Source: Pseudomonas sp. Seg1
GTDB taxonomy: Bacteria; Pseudomonadota; Gammaproteobacteria; Pseudomonadales; Pseudomonadaceae
Direction: 5' to 3'
Assembly (NCBI RefSeq): GCF_018326005.1
Contig: NZ_AP021903.1
Coordinates: 620,001-684,000 of the forward strand
Length of the DNA stretch: 64,000 nt
Every line of letters begins with the position of its first letter. Position 1 is the first letter of the stretch. The position numbers and the translations under genes are program-made. This document shows positions 44,624-53,422 of this stretch, piece by piece. The notes below the pieces were generated by a model. The model saw only the letters and a program-made list of their open reading frames with translations, was not told the DNA's origin and did no database searches.

Positions 44624-46189
44624 TCAGCGGCTCAGATACATCCGGGTCGTCAGTAAATAAACCGGTAGCCCGGATACCAAAATCAACAACGCCGCATAAG
44701 GCGCCGCCGCTGCGAATTCGACATTCGCGGTATGCGCCCAGACCTCGGTCGCCAGGGTGTTGAGCCCGGTCGGACTCAGCAGCAAAGTCGCGGTCAGTTC
44801 CTTCATCGCATCCAGAAACACCAGCGCAAACGCCGCGCCCAAGGCCGGGAAGATGATCGGCAGCGTCACCCGGCAAAATGCCGTGAATGATGAAGCGCCC
44901 AGCGTACGCGCCGCTTCTTCCAGCTGCGGTGCAGCCTTGTTCAGCGCGGTACGAATCGGCGCTTGAGCCAGTGGCAGAAACAGCAGCGCATAAGCGATCA
45001 GCAGCAGCCCGGATGTCTGATACAGCGCCGGCACGTAGTGCAGGGCGAAATACACCAGCGTCAGCGCAATCACCAGCCCCGGCAGCGCGTGCAGCAGGTA
45101 CGGCAGGCGCTCGGCCCAGATCGCCAGTTGGCCTTTGTATCGCACCACCAGCAATCCGACCGGCACCGCCAGTACCAGGCACAACGCCGCGCCACCCAGC
45201 GAGAGTGCCAGCGACGACAGCAGTGCTTCGGTAATCGCCGCGACCGGGAAGGCCGCCGAGGACCCCACCGCAAGCCAGTACACCAGCATCCCCAGCGGAA
45301 TCCCGCTGCCGACAATCGCCAGCATCAGGCAATACAACTGACCGACAGCGGCCCACCGTCCCAGTCGAACCTGCTCGGCCTGGCGCGCCGCACCTTGCCC
45401 GGTGCGCACATGCCGGCCCTTGCCGCGTACGCGCAATTCGAGCCATAGCAGCACCAGACATAGCGCCAGCAACACCGCAGACAGCATCGCCGCGTTGGCG
45501 TTACTGAATTCCAGTTCGAACTGCTGATAGATCGCGGTAGTGAAAGTTTGCAGGCCGATGATCGACAGTGCGCCGAACTCCACCAGCATGTGCAGGGCAA
45601 TCAGCAGCGAGCCGGCCAGCAGAGACGGCCAGAGCAGCGGCAGGGTGACGCGGAAAAACACGCCCCAGCGGTTTTGGCCCAGCGTGCGGGCGGATTCTTC
45701 AAGGGAGGGATCAAGATTGCGCAGGGTCGCTGCAACCGGCAAAAAGATCAGCGGATATTTCGACAGGCTCATCACCAGAATCGCTCCGCCGAGTCCTTCG
45801 AACTGCGCGCTCAAGGAGACCCAGGTGAAGCTGCTGACGAACGCCGGCACCGCGAACGGCAGACACAGGATCACACCCCACAGGCGTCGCCCGGGCAAAT
45901 TACTGCGCTCCAGCAACCACGCCAGCGACAGGCCGATCACACCGCAGGTCAGCGTCACGCCCACCATCAGTGCCAAGGTGTTGCGCAGCAGGCCGAACAC
46001 ATATGGGCGCCACAGCAAGTGCAGCGCCTCGGCCCAGCCCGCCTGCCAGGCTTTCAGGCCAACGTAGGCCAGCGGCAACAGGCTCAGCACCACCAGTAAC
46101 AGTACCGGCAGCACCAGCCAGATCGACGGGCGCTTGCGCCGTGGCACGTAACCCCCGCGCGCGGCGGGGGCGGATAACGATGCGGTCAT
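44624..46189 (-). CDS. fbpB: Ferric iron ABC transporter permease FbpB
   Basis: 521 residues, about twelve membrane segments, made of two fused permease halves. Each half carries an EAA-type cytoplasmic loop, seen as LEESARTLGQNRWGVFFRVTLP and LEEAARTLGASSFTAFCRVTLP. Transports ferric iron delivered by the periplasmic FbpA. The start overlaps the fbpA stop by one base (TGATG on the minus strand). No ATPase gene follows; a REP pair and the convergent chemoreceptor gene come next. Confidence 0.9.
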   Translation of the reverse strand: MTASLSAPAARGGYVPRRKRPSIWLVLPVLLLVVLSLLPLAYVGLKAWQAGWAEALHLLWRPYVFGLLRNTLALMVGVTLTCGVIGLSLAWLLERSNLPGRRLWGVILCLPFAVPAFVSSFTWVSLSAQFEGLGGAILVMSLSKYPLIFLPVAATLRNLDPSLEESARTLGQNRWGVFFRVTLPLLWPSLLAGSLLIALHMLVEFGALSIIGLQTFTTAIYQQFELEFSNANAAMLSAVLLALCLVLLWLELRVRGKGRHVRTGQGAARQAEQVRLGRWAAVGQLYCLMLAIVGSGIPLGMLVYWLAVGSSAAFPVAAITEALLSSLALSLGGAALCLVLAVPVGLLVVRYKGQLAIWAERLPYLLHALPGLVIALTLVYFALHYVPALYQTSGLLLIAYALLFLPLAQAPIRTALNKAAPQLEEAARTLGASSFTAFCRVTLPIIFPALGAAFALVFLDAMKELTATLLLSPTGLNTLATEVWAHTANVEFAAAAPYAALLILVSGLPVYLLTTRMYLSR

Positions 46190-47199
46190 CAGTTCAAGCC
46201 AACTTCACGTTCCAGATCCAGCGCTTCTTCAGCATTGCCCAGATCGGCAGGAGTGACGTTCGGCGCTTCCAGTTCGCTGAACGGCTTGAGGCCGCGATCA
46301 GATTCCATACCTTTGTGCAGCGGATATTCGGCGGTGGTCTGGGTGATCACGCGCTGGCCTTCTTCGCTGGCCATGTAGGCAAGAAATTGCTGGGCTTCTT
46401 TTGGATGTTTGCTGGATTTCAGCACGGCTGCGCTGGATACGGTGATCAGGCCGCCGACGTCACCGCCGGTGAAGTAATGCAGCTTCGAATCAAGTTTGCC
46501 TTTCTCACGCTGCAGGGCGAACCAGTAGTAGTTGTTCACCAGAACGGTGGCGACTTCGCCGTTTTCCACGGCTTTGAGCGCAACCATGTTGTTGCTGTAG
46601 GTCTTGCCGAATGCGCGCAGGCCGGTCAGCCATTCTTCGGCGGCGTCACGACCGTGCAGCTTGATGATCGCCACGGCCTGTTCCTGGAACGCGCCGCTGG
46701 TGGGTACGAAGCCGACTTTGCCCTGCCACTTCGGATCGGAGAATTCCATTACCGATTTCGGCAGGTCTTTTTCATCGACCAGTTTCGGGTTGTAAGCGAC
46801 CACTCGAACCCGCGCGGTGACGCCGATCCAGGTGCCGTTGCCGGCAACGTATGTCTTTGGCAGAACCGCCAGAGTGGCATCATCGGTCTTGGCCAGCAGG
46901 CCGAGTTCGCCGAGATTGTTCAGTGGTGGCGATTCTTCGGTGTAGATCACGTCGGCAGGAGAGCGGTCGCCTTCTTCGATGACCTGGCTGGCGAGTTGAT
47001 TGCTGCTGCCTTTGCGCACATTGACGTGAATGCCGGTCTTGGCTTCGAAGGCTTTGGCGATCGCGTCGCCGACTTCCTTGTGCTGGCCGTTGTAGAGAGT
47101 CAGGGAAACCGCATCGGCAGCCTGGGTGAGGGGAGTGGCGAGCGCCAGGCCGAGGAGGGTGAAGGTCAGGCTTCGGCGCAGGGTATTTCGAAACGTCAT
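46189..47199 (-). CDS. fbpA: Ferric iron ABC transporter substrate-binding protein FbpA
   Basis: 336 residues. Signal peptide ~1-27 (LTFTLLGLALATPLTQAA). Mature start VSLTLYNGQHKEVGDAIAKAFEAKTGI is typical of FbpA/FutA ferric-binding proteins, and the double-tyrosine iron-ligand region is seen in VLVNNYYWFAL. It captures Fe(III) in the periplasm for FbpB. First gene of the pair; a partial palindrome lies ~43 bases upstream and could be a Fur-type site. Confidence 0.9.
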   Translation of the reverse strand: MTFRNTLRRSLTFTLLGLALATPLTQAADAVSLTLYNGQHKEVGDAIAKAFEAKTGIHVNVRKGSSNQLASQVIEEGDRSPADVIYTEESPPLNNLGELGLLAKTDDATLAVLPKTYVAGNGTWIGVTARVRVVAYNPKLVDEKDLPKSVMEFSDPKWQGKVGFVPTSGAFQEQAVAIIKLHGRDAAEEWLTGLRAFGKTYSNNMVALKAVENGEVATVLVNNYYWFALQREKGKLDSKLHYFTGGDVGGLITVSSAAVLKSSKHPKEAQQFLAYMASEEGQRVITQTTAEYPLHKGMESDRGLKPFSELEAPNVTPADLGNAEEALDLEREVGLN

Positions 47200-47241
47200 T
47201 CGCAGGGTTCCTCACTGTCGCATTGCAAAAACTTGCAACAA

Positions 47242-47263
47242 TGATAAACGATATTGTTTCTCA
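47242..47263 (-). promoter_or_regulatory. Candidate operator upstream of fbpA
   Basis: TGATAAAC-GATATT-GTTTCTCA, 8-base arms with one mismatch, AT-rich, 43 bases before the fbpA start. Its GATAA word and position suggest a Fur site, but the match to the 19-base consensus is only about half. Confidence 0.35.
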
Positions 47264-47313
47264 AGTGCGCCTTGCGATGGAGAGGCGAGTTTGCTAGATG
47301 ACTGGAAAAACCA

Positions 47314-47418
47314 TTGTGGCGAGGGAGCTTGCTCCCGCTCGGCTGCGAAGCAGTCGTTAGATTTGTGAGCGAGGATTAATTGAATGAAAGCGAGGGGCGC
47401 TGGCTCCCTCGTCACAGG
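47314..47418. repeat. Degenerate REP pair upstream of fbpA
   Basis: TTGTGGCGAGGGAGCTTGCT... (47314-47340) and a decayed inverted partner GCGCTGGCTCCCTCGTCACA (47397-47416). Same subtype as the pair at 4942-5050 but eroded. The surrounding stretch 47200-47510 holds no gene. Confidence 0.65.
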
Positions 47419-47453
47419 GGATTGTGGTGGGTTTTTCTGAGAGCCAGAAACGC

Positions 47454-47477
47454 AAAAACCCGCTTTCGCGGGTTTTT
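47454..47477 (-). terminator. Terminator of the distal tRNA-Leu gene
   Basis: AAAAACCCGC-TTTC-GCGGGTTTTT, symmetrical so usable on either strand; ~34 bases after the tRNA 3' end on the minus strand. Confidence 0.85.
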
Positions 47478-47510
47478 GGGAAACTCAACGTCGTAACCTT
47501 GAGTTTGAAT

Positions 47511-47597
47511 TGGTGCCCAGAAGAAGACTCGAACTTCCACGACCGTAAGGTCACCAGCACCTGAAGCTGGCGTGTCTACCAATTTCACCATCTGGGC
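47511..47597 (-). tRNA. tRNA-Leu (anticodon CAG), copy 2
   Basis: 87 bases including encoded CCA. Acceptor GCCCAGA/TCTGGGC with discriminator A, D-arm with TTGGTAGAC, anticodon stem-loop CCAGC-TTCAGGT-GCTGG (anticodon CAG, reads CUG), a long variable arm GACCTTACGGTC typical of leucine tRNAs, and a TTCGAGT T-loop. Identical to the copy at 47779-47865. Confidence 0.97.
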
Positions 47598-47632
47598 AAT
47601 CATCGCTAGCGTTGCCGCTGTTGATGTGGCGC

Positions 47633-47661
47633 ACTATACGGAGCGCTTTTTGATCTGTAAA
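47633..47661 (-). promoter_or_regulatory. Sigma-70 promoter of the distal tRNA-Leu gene
   Basis: On the minus strand TTTACA, 17-base spacer, TATAGT, followed by a GC-rich GCGCC discriminator, ~36 bases before the tRNA. The GC-rich discriminator is typical of stringently controlled stable-RNA promoters. Confidence 0.8.
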
Positions 47662-47715
47662 CCCCTGATTTAATTTTAATAAATCAGTTTTAACAAAAGC
47701 GTTCCTTAGAATGCA

Positions 47716-47739
47716 AAAAACCCGCTTTCGCGGGTTTTT
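47716..47739 (-). terminator. Terminator of the proximal tRNA-Leu gene
   Basis: The same AAAAACCCGC-TTTC-GCGGGTTTTT hairpin as at 47454-47477, ~40 bases downstream of the first tRNA on the minus strand. Confidence 0.85.
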
Positions 47740-47778
47740 GTGTGAGTCTTGAAACTGATCTAGTCTCAAACTCGAAAT

Positions 47779-47865
47779 TGGTGCCCAGAAGAAGACTCGA
47801 ACTTCCACGACCGTAAGGTCACCAGCACCTGAAGCTGGCGTGTCTACCAATTTCACCATCTGGGC
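47779..47865 (-). tRNA. tRNA-Leu (anticodon CAG), copy 1
   Basis: 87 bases including CCA, base-for-base identical to the copy at 47511-47597. It has its own promoter and terminator, so the two are independent units rather than one polycistron. Confidence 0.97.
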
Positions 47866-47901
47866 AGTATCGGCAGCGCTTGTGCGTCGTCGATGGCGCG
47901 C

Positions 47902-47930
47902 ACTATACGGAGCGCCTTTTTAACTGTAAA
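47902..47930 (-). promoter_or_regulatory. Sigma-70 promoter of the proximal tRNA-Leu gene
   Basis: TTTACA, 17-base spacer, TATAGT and a GCGCGCC discriminator on the minus strand, nearly the same as the other tRNA promoter. Bases 47931-48091 up to rnr hold no gene. Confidence 0.8.
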
Positions 47931-48091
47931 CCCCTGCTGTGATATTTTTTGATTTTTTTTACCAGCGGTGTTCAAAACGCCCGCAAAGCGTCGATACAGG
48001 CCTTTAGATGGGCCTTATAGAGTCGGAAATTTCCCGTTTGATGGCGCCTATGCCAAACTAACCCGCATATAGACAAGGTGAAAACTCTCTA

Positions 48092-50722
48092 ATGGCCGAT
48101 TGGCAGTCCCTCGATCCCGAGGCCGCTCGTGAAGCGGAAAAATATGAAAACCCTATTCCTAGCCGCGAACTGATCCTGGCGCATCTCGCCGATCGGGGTT
48201 CGCCTGCTGCCCGCGAGCAACTGGTCGAAGAGTTTGGTCTGACCACAGAAGACCAGATCGAAGCCCTGCGCCGCCGCCTGCGCGCCATGGAGCGCGACGC
48301 TCAACTGATCTACACCCGCCGTGGCACTTACGCGCCGGTAGACAAGCTCGACCTGATCCTCGGCCGCATCAGTGGTCACCGGGACGGTTTCGGTTTCCTG
48401 GTGCCGGACGACGGCAGCGATGACCTGTTCATGAGCCCGGCGCAAATGCGTCTGGTGTTCGATGGTGACCGTGCGTTGGCGCGTGTTTCCGGTCTTGACC
48501 GTCGCGGTCGCCGCGAAGGCGTGATCGTAGAGGTGGTGTCGCGTGCTCACGAAACCATCGTCGGTCGCTACTTTGAAGAGGGCGGCATCGGCTTCGTCGT
48601 CGCCGACAACCCGAAAATCCAGCAAGAAGTGCTGGTCACTCCGGGCCGCAATGCCAACGCCCAGATCGGTCAGTTCGTCGAGGTGAAGATCACCCACTGG
48701 CCGACACCGCGCTTCCAGCCGCAAGGCGACGTGGTCGAAGTGGTCGGCAACTACATGGCGCCGGGCATGGAAATCGATGTCGCGCTGCGTACCTATGATA
48801 TTCCGCACGTCTGGCCTGAAGCCGTTTTGAAAGAAGCGGCCAAGCTCAAGCCTGAAGTCGAAGAAAAAGACAAAGAGAAGCGCGTCGACCTGCGTCATCT
48901 GCCGTTCGTCACCATTGACGGCGAAGATGCCCGCGACTTCGACGATGCGGTTTACTGCGAAGCCAAACCGGGCAAGCTGCGCCTGTTCTCCGGCGGCTGG
49001 AAGTTGTACGTGGCGATTGCCGACGTTTCCAGCTACGTCAAGATCGGTTCGGCGCTGGACAACGAGGCGCAAGTGCGCGGCAACTCGGTGTATTTCCCCG
49101 AGCGCGTGGTGCCGATGCTGCCTGAGCAATTGTCTAACGGCCTGTGCTCGCTGAATCCCCACGTTGATCGTCTGGCCATGGTTTGCGAGATGACCATCTC
49201 CAAGTCCGGCGAAATGACTGACTACTGCTTCTACGAAGCGGTGATCCATTCCCACGCTCGTCTGACCTACAACAAAGTCAGTGCGATGCTGGAAACGCCG
49301 AAAATCACCGAGGCGCGTCAGCTTCGCGGTGAGTACAACGACGTTCTGCCGCACCTCAAACAGCTTTATGCGCTGTACAAGGTTCTGCTGGCGGCTCGTC
49401 ACGTACGTGGCGCGATCGATTTCGAAACGCAGGAAACCCGAATCATCTTCGGTACCGAGCGCAAGATTGCCGAAATTCGTCCGACCACCCGTAATGACGC
49501 ACACAAGCTGATCGAGGAGTGCATGCTGGCGGCCAACGTGGCCACCGCCGAATTCCTCAAGAAGCACGAAATTCCTGCGTTGTACCGCGTCCATGATGGT
49601 CCGCCACCGGAGCGTCTGGAAAAACTTCGCGCCTTCCTCGGCGAGCTCGGCCTGTCCCTGCACAAAGGCAAGGACGGCCCGTCGCCGAAGGACTATCAGG
49701 CACTGCTGGCAAGCATCAAGGATCGTCTGGATTTCCATCTGATCCAGACCGTGATGCTGCGCTCGCTGAGTCAAGCGGTGTACAGCGCTGACAATCAGGG
49801 CCACTTCGGCCTGAATTATGAAGCCTACACTCACTTCACCTCGCCGATCCGTCGTTACCCGGACCTGCTCACGCACCGCGCGATCCGCAGCGTGATCCAT
49901 TCGAAACAGGACACCCCGCACGTTCGCCGTGCCGGTGCGATGACCATTCCGAAGGCGCGTATCTACCCGTACGACGAAGCGGCCCTTGAGCAGCTCGGCG
50001 AGCAATGCTCGATGAGCGAGCGCCGTGCCGACGAAGCGACCCGCGACGTGGTGAACTGGCTCAAGTGCGAGTTCATGAAAGATCGCGTGGGCGAATCGTT
50101 CCCGGGCGTGATCACTGCGGTGACCGGTTTTGGTCTGTTCGTCGAGCTGACCGATATTTACGTCGAAGGTCTGGTGCATGTCACCGCGCTGCCGGGCGAC
50201 TACTACCACTTCGATCCTGTGCATCACCGCCTGGCGGGCGAGCGCACCGGTCGCAGCTTCCGTCTCGGCGATACCGTTGAAGTTCGCGTCATGCGCGTTG
50301 ACCTTGACGAGCGCAAGATCGACTTCGAGATGGCGGAAAAAACCATCAGTGCGCCGATCGGCCGTAAAAAGCGTGGCGCTGAAACTGCTGCTCCAGCGAC
50401 CAAGGCTGTGGAAGAAAAGGCCCCGGCAAAAACTTCCAGTCGTCGTCCAGCCAAAGAGAAGGCCGTCGAGGCCTATCGCCCAAGCGATGCCGTGGCGAAA
50501 AACGCCGAGCTGCGTAAAAGCCGTGAAATGAAGAAAGCACTGCTTTCCGATGCCAAAAGCGGTGGTAAAGCGGCGTCTGCGGGAAAGACCGGACGGTCGG
50601 CGCCTGAAAAGGCCGCCGGCGGCAAGCCAGCCAAACCGAGCAAACACCGTAAAGGCCCGCCAAAAGCGGGTTCTGCTCCAGCCAAAAGTGGCGGGGCGCG
50701 TAAACCGAAGGCGAAGTCATGA
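48092..50722 (+). CDS. rnr: Ribonuclease R
   Basis: 876 residues. 3'-5' exoribonuclease of the RNB family that degrades structured RNA and helps in cold stress and trans-translation. N-terminal winged-helix region (ERDAQLIYTRRGTYAPVDKLDLI), cold-shock OB folds (GHRDGFGFLVPDDG), the RNB catalytic centre TIDGEDARDFDDAVY, the block YTHFTSPIRRYPDLLTHRAI, and an S1 domain (GVITAVTGFGLFVEL). The last ~130 residues are a Lys/Ala-rich basic tail. The stop overlaps rlmB (ATGA). Confidence 0.97.
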   Translation: MADWQSLDPEAAREAEKYENPIPSRELILAHLADRGSPAAREQLVEEFGLTTEDQIEALRRRLRAMERDAQLIYTRRGTYAPVDKLDLILGRISGHRDGFGFLVPDDGSDDLFMSPAQMRLVFDGDRALARVSGLDRRGRREGVIVEVVSRAHETIVGRYFEEGGIGFVVADNPKIQQEVLVTPGRNANAQIGQFVEVKITHWPTPRFQPQGDVVEVVGNYMAPGMEIDVALRTYDIPHVWPEAVLKEAAKLKPEVEEKDKEKRVDLRHLPFVTIDGEDARDFDDAVYCEAKPGKLRLFSGGWKLYVAIADVSSYVKIGSALDNEAQVRGNSVYFPERVVPMLPEQLSNGLCSLNPHVDRLAMVCEMTISKSGEMTDYCFYEAVIHSHARLTYNKVSAMLETPKITEARQLRGEYNDVLPHLKQLYALYKVLLAARHVRGAIDFETQETRIIFGTERKIAEIRPTTRNDAHKLIEECMLAANVATAEFLKKHEIPALYRVHDGPPPERLEKLRAFLGELGLSLHKGKDGPSPKDYQALLASIKDRLDFHLIQTVMLRSLSQAVYSADNQGHFGLNYEAYTHFTSPIRRYPDLLTHRAIRSVIHSKQDTPHVRRAGAMTIPKARIYPYDEAALEQLGEQCSMSERRADEATRDVVNWLKCEFMKDRVGESFPGVITAVTGFGLFVELTDIYVEGLVHVTALPGDYYHFDPVHHRLAGERTGRSFRLGDTVEVRVMRVDLDERKIDFEMAEKTISAPIGRKKRGAETAAPATKAVEEKAPAKTSSRRPAKEKAVEAYRPSDAVAKNAELRKSREMKKALLSDAKSGGKAASAGKTGRSAPEKAAGGKPAKPSKHRKGPPKAGSAPAKSGGARKPKAKS

Positions 50723-51483
50723 GTCAGTTGGAAAAAATCTACGGCGTTCACGCGGTAGAAGCGTTGCTGCGTCACCATCCGAAGCGCGTCAAGCAGATCT
50801 GGCTGGCCGAAAGCCGCAATGATCCGCGCGTGCAGACCCTGATCGAACTGGCCAACGAGAATCGTGTCCAGGTCGGTCAGGCCGAGCGCCGCGAAATGGA
50901 CGCCTGGGTTGAAGGCGTGCACCAGGGCGTGGTTGCGGACGTCAGTCCGAGCCAGGTCTGGGGTGAGGCAATGCTCGACGAACTGCTCGATCGCACTGAA
51001 GGCGCACCGTTGTTGCTGGTGCTCGACGGCGTGACCGATCCGCACAACCTCGGTGCCTGCCTGCGTTCGGCTGATGCTGCCGGTGCGCTGGCAGTGATCG
51101 TGCCGAAAGACAAGTCGGCCACGCTGACACCTGTGGTGCGTAAAGTGGCTTGCGGCGCGGCGGAAGTGATTCCGCTGGTTGCCGTGACCAACCTGGCGCG
51201 CACCCTGGAAAAGCTTCAGCAGCGCGGTTTGTGGATTGTCGGCACGGCGGGTGAGGCCGAGGTCAGCATTTATGACCAGGACCTGACCGGCCCGACCATT
51301 CTGATCATGGGTGCCGAGGGCAAAGGCATGCGTCGCCTGACCCGTGAGCACTGCGACTATCTGGTGAATCTGCCGATGGCCGGTAGTGTCAGCAGTCTCA
51401 ATGTTTCCGTGGCGACCGGCGTGTGCCTGTTTGAAGCCCAGCGTCAGCGTGGCGCCAAAGCCAAGGCCTCCGCCAAGAAATAA
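50719..51483 (+). CDS. rlmB: 23S rRNA (guanosine-2'-O)-methyltransferase RlmB
   Basis: 254 residues. SpoU (SPOUT) enzyme that methylates G2251 of 23S rRNA. N-terminal substrate-binding domain (IYGVHAVEALLRHHPKRVKQIWLAE) and the trefoil-knot motifs: VLDGVTDPHNLGACLRSADA, GAEGKGMRRL and LPMAGSVSSLNVSVATGV. Translationally coupled to rnr, the usual pair. Confidence 0.96.
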   Translation: MSQLEKIYGVHAVEALLRHHPKRVKQIWLAESRNDPRVQTLIELANENRVQVGQAERREMDAWVEGVHQGVVADVSPSQVWGEAMLDELLDRTEGAPLLLVLDGVTDPHNLGACLRSADAAGALAVIVPKDKSATLTPVVRKVACGAAEVIPLVAVTNLARTLEKLQQRGLWIVGTAGEAEVSIYDQDLTGPTILIMGAEGKGMRRLTREHCDYLVNLPMAGSVSSLNVSVATGVCLFEAQRQRGAKAKASAKK

Positions 51484-51500
51484 AGCTGCATGCAATCAAC

Positions 51501-51590
51501 TGTGGGAGCGGGCTTGCCCGCGAAAGCGTAGTGTCAGTCGACAATTATGTTGCCTGATGTATCGCATTCGCGAGCAAGCCCGCTCCCACA
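51501..51590. repeat. Inverted REP pair after rlmB
   Basis: 24-base arms TGTGGGAGCGGGCTTGCCCG(CGAA) (51501-51524) and the near-complement TTCGCGAGCAAGCCCGCTCC(CACA) (51567-51590, one mismatch), same subtype as the pairs at 1.9 and 27.6 kb. Confidence 0.85.
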
Positions 51591-51643
51591 TTGGTTTGTG
51601 GTGAAGGCAGGATTGGTGATTGTTCAAATATTCACCAATTGCC

Positions 51644-51672
51644 TTGCACCTCTCCTGTCCCTTCTCTACAAT
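51644..51672 (+). promoter_or_regulatory. Sigma-70 promoter of the rpsF operon
   Basis: TTGCAC, 17-base spacer, TACAAT; predicted start about 51679, giving a ~110-base leader before rpsF. Leaders of this operon in many bacteria carry an S6:S18-binding autoregulatory RNA; the sequence around 51753-51775 (ACCGTTTTTGAGCGG) could be part of one, but I cannot fold it reliably. Confidence 0.65.
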
Positions 51673-51790
51673 TGCGCCCCTTGCTGTGACGGCAGGCACG
51701 CATGTGCCCCGCGCCGGCAAGTCCATAAGTGTCATTCACTCCTTGTCTGACCGTTTTTGAGCGGCAGGCTACAACCCGTAAGGAGCATTC

Positions 51791-52213
51791 ATGCGTCATT
51801 ACGAAATCATCTTTTTGGTCCACCCGGATCAAAGCGAGCAAGTCGGCGGCATGGTTGAGCGTTACACCAAGCTGATCGAAGAAGACGGCGGCAAAATCCA
51901 CCGTCTGGAAGATTGGGGCCGTCGTCAACTGGCCTACGCAATCAACAATGTTCACAAGGCTCACTACGTGATGCTGAACGTTGAGTGCACTGGCAAGGCC
52001 CTGGCCGAGCTGGAAGACAACTTCCGCTACAACGATGCAGTGATCCGTAACCTGGTCATCCGTCGCGAAGAAGCCGTTACCGGCCAATCCGAGATGCTCA
52101 AGGCTGAAGAAAACCGCAGTGAGCGCCGTGAGCGTCGCGACCGTCCTGAGCACGAAGGCGCCGAAGGCACCGATAGTGATGACAGCGACAACAGCGATAA
52201 CGCTGACGAGTAA
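51791..52213 (+). CDS. rpsF: 30S ribosomal protein S6
   Basis: 140 residues. [18 protein letters not shown] start and [19 protein letters not shown] are diagnostic. The C-terminus ends in an acidic Asp/Ser/Asn-rich tail ([13 protein letters not shown]). In E. coli S6 is modified by RimK on a glutamate tail. Ribosome-binding site AAGGAG 5-10 bases upstream. First gene of the rpsF-rpsR-DUF2232-rplI cluster. Confidence 0.98.
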   Translation: MRHYEIIFLVHPDQSEQVGGMVERYTKLIEEDGGKIHRLEDWGRRQLAYAINNVHKAHYVMLNVECTGKALAELEDNFRYNDAVIRNLVIRREEAVTGQSEMLKAEENRSERRERRDRPEHEGAEGTDSDDSDNSDNADE

Positions 52214-52242
52214 TCCACGGACCTTATTAAGGAGCCTATCAA

Positions 52243-52473
52243 ATGGCACGTTTCTTCCGTCGTCGTAAATTCTGCCGCTTCACCGCTGAAGACGTGAAAG
52301 AGATCGATTACAAAGATCTCAACACTCTGAAAGCCTACGTATCCGAGACCGGCAAAATCGTTCCAAGCCGCATCACCGGTACCAAAGCTCGTTATCAGCG
52401 TCAGCTGGCCACCGCTATCAAGCGCGCCCGCTTCCTGGCCCTGCTGGCCTACACCGACAGCCACGGCCGCTGA
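52243..52473 (+). CDS. rpsR: 30S ribosomal protein S18
   Basis: 76 residues, [16 protein letters not shown] start and the conserved [31 protein letters not shown] block. Preceded by AAGGAG. Binds with S6 to the 30S platform. Confidence 0.98.
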
Positions 52474-52509
52474 GACCGGGCAGTCGACAAGTAGCAAAGG
52501 ATTGAATGC

Positions 52510-53403
52510 ATGCGTGCCTTAGCTGAGTTCATCATGCGAGGCCGTATGCAGGCCACTCTCGTGGTGGCCGGATGTGCAACATTGCCGTTGTTATATTGGT
52601 TGGGCGCTGCCGCCGGGAGTCTTGTACTGCTGCGGCGCGGATTGACGGACGCCATCGGCGTTCTGTCCCTGGGATTGCTGCCGGCATTGATCTGGTGGCT
52701 GTATGCCGATGACCCACGAGCACTTCTGGTGCTGCTGGGGTCTTCGGGACTTGCGTTGGTTTTGCGCGCAAGTGAATCCTGGGTCCGCACGCTGCTGGTC
52801 AGCGTAGTGATTGGAGTGGTGTTTTCAGTGGTGCTCGGGGCAGCGTTTGCGGCCCAGATCGAGATGCTCGCGCAGGCCTTGATAAAGGTCATGCCAGCGC
52901 TTCTCGGTGAAACCTACAAGCAATTGTCGGTCGATGAGCAAGCGCGTTTCGCGTCCCTGATTGCGCCAGTCCTGACCGGACTGATTGCGGCGTTGTTGCA
53001 GATCGTCAGCGTGCTGAGCCTGATTGTCGGGCGGCATTGGCAGGCGTTGTTGTACAACCCGGGTGGTTTTGGTCGCGAGTTTCGCGCCATCCGGATCCCG
53101 CTGGGGCCGGCGATGTTGCTGCTGGCGTTGATGCTTCTGGGCCCGAATCTCGGTGCACAGATGGCCATGTTGACGCCGTTGTGCAGTGTACCGCTGGTGT
53201 TCGCCGGTCTGGCCCTGATTCACGGGCTGGTCGGGCAGAAGCGACTGGCCGGTTTCTGGCTGGTGGGGTTGTACGTCACGCTGCTGTTGTTCATGCAGCT
53301 GATCTATCCGTTGCTCGTGGTTCTGGCCATTGTCGACAGCCTGATTGATTTTCGCGGTCGTCACGTGTCGAAAGACACCGACAGCGCGAACGGTGAAGGT
53401 TAA
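52510..53403 (+). CDS. DUF2232 multi-pass membrane protein between rpsR and rplI (PA4933-type)
   Basis: 297 residues with about eight membrane segments (for example ATLVVAGCATLPLLYWLG, LLVSVVIGVVFSVVLGAAF, VLTGLIAALLQIVSVLSLIV, AMLLLALMLLGPN). The short soluble loop QLSVDEQARFASL is hydrophilic. DUF2232-type protein found at this locus in pseudomonads. Role unknown; position between ribosomal genes suggests constitutive expression. Start 52510 has AAAGGA upstream. Confidence 0.75.
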   Translation: MRALAEFIMRGRMQATLVVAGCATLPLLYWLGAAAGSLVLLRRGLTDAIGVLSLGLLPALIWWLYADDPRALLVLLGSSGLALVLRASESWVRTLLVSVVIGVVFSVVLGAAFAAQIEMLAQALIKVMPALLGETYKQLSVDEQARFASLIAPVLTGLIAALLQIVSVLSLIVGRHWQALLYNPGGFGREFRAIRIPLGPAMLLLALMLLGPNLGAQMAMLTPLCSVPLVFAGLALIHGLVGQKRLAGFWLVGLYVTLLLFMQLIYPLLVVLAIVDSLIDFRGRHVSKDTDSANGEG

Positions 53404-53422
53404 AAGTTAAGAGGATTTCCAC

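Noticed and set aside
47412..47859. Short leftward frames translating to MVKLVDTPASGAGD...
   Set aside because: These are the two tRNA-Leu genes read as protein, a known annotation artefact.
48089..50647. 852-codon open frame antisense to rnr
   Set aside because: High GC at third positions keeps the opposite strand open; the translation is compositionally odd and matches no family, while rnr on the plus strand is unmistakable.
51680..51790. S6:S18-binding leader RNA before rpsF
   Set aside because: Plausible from family knowledge, but I could not establish the conserved stem and CCG loop by eye, so it is only mentioned with the promoter.
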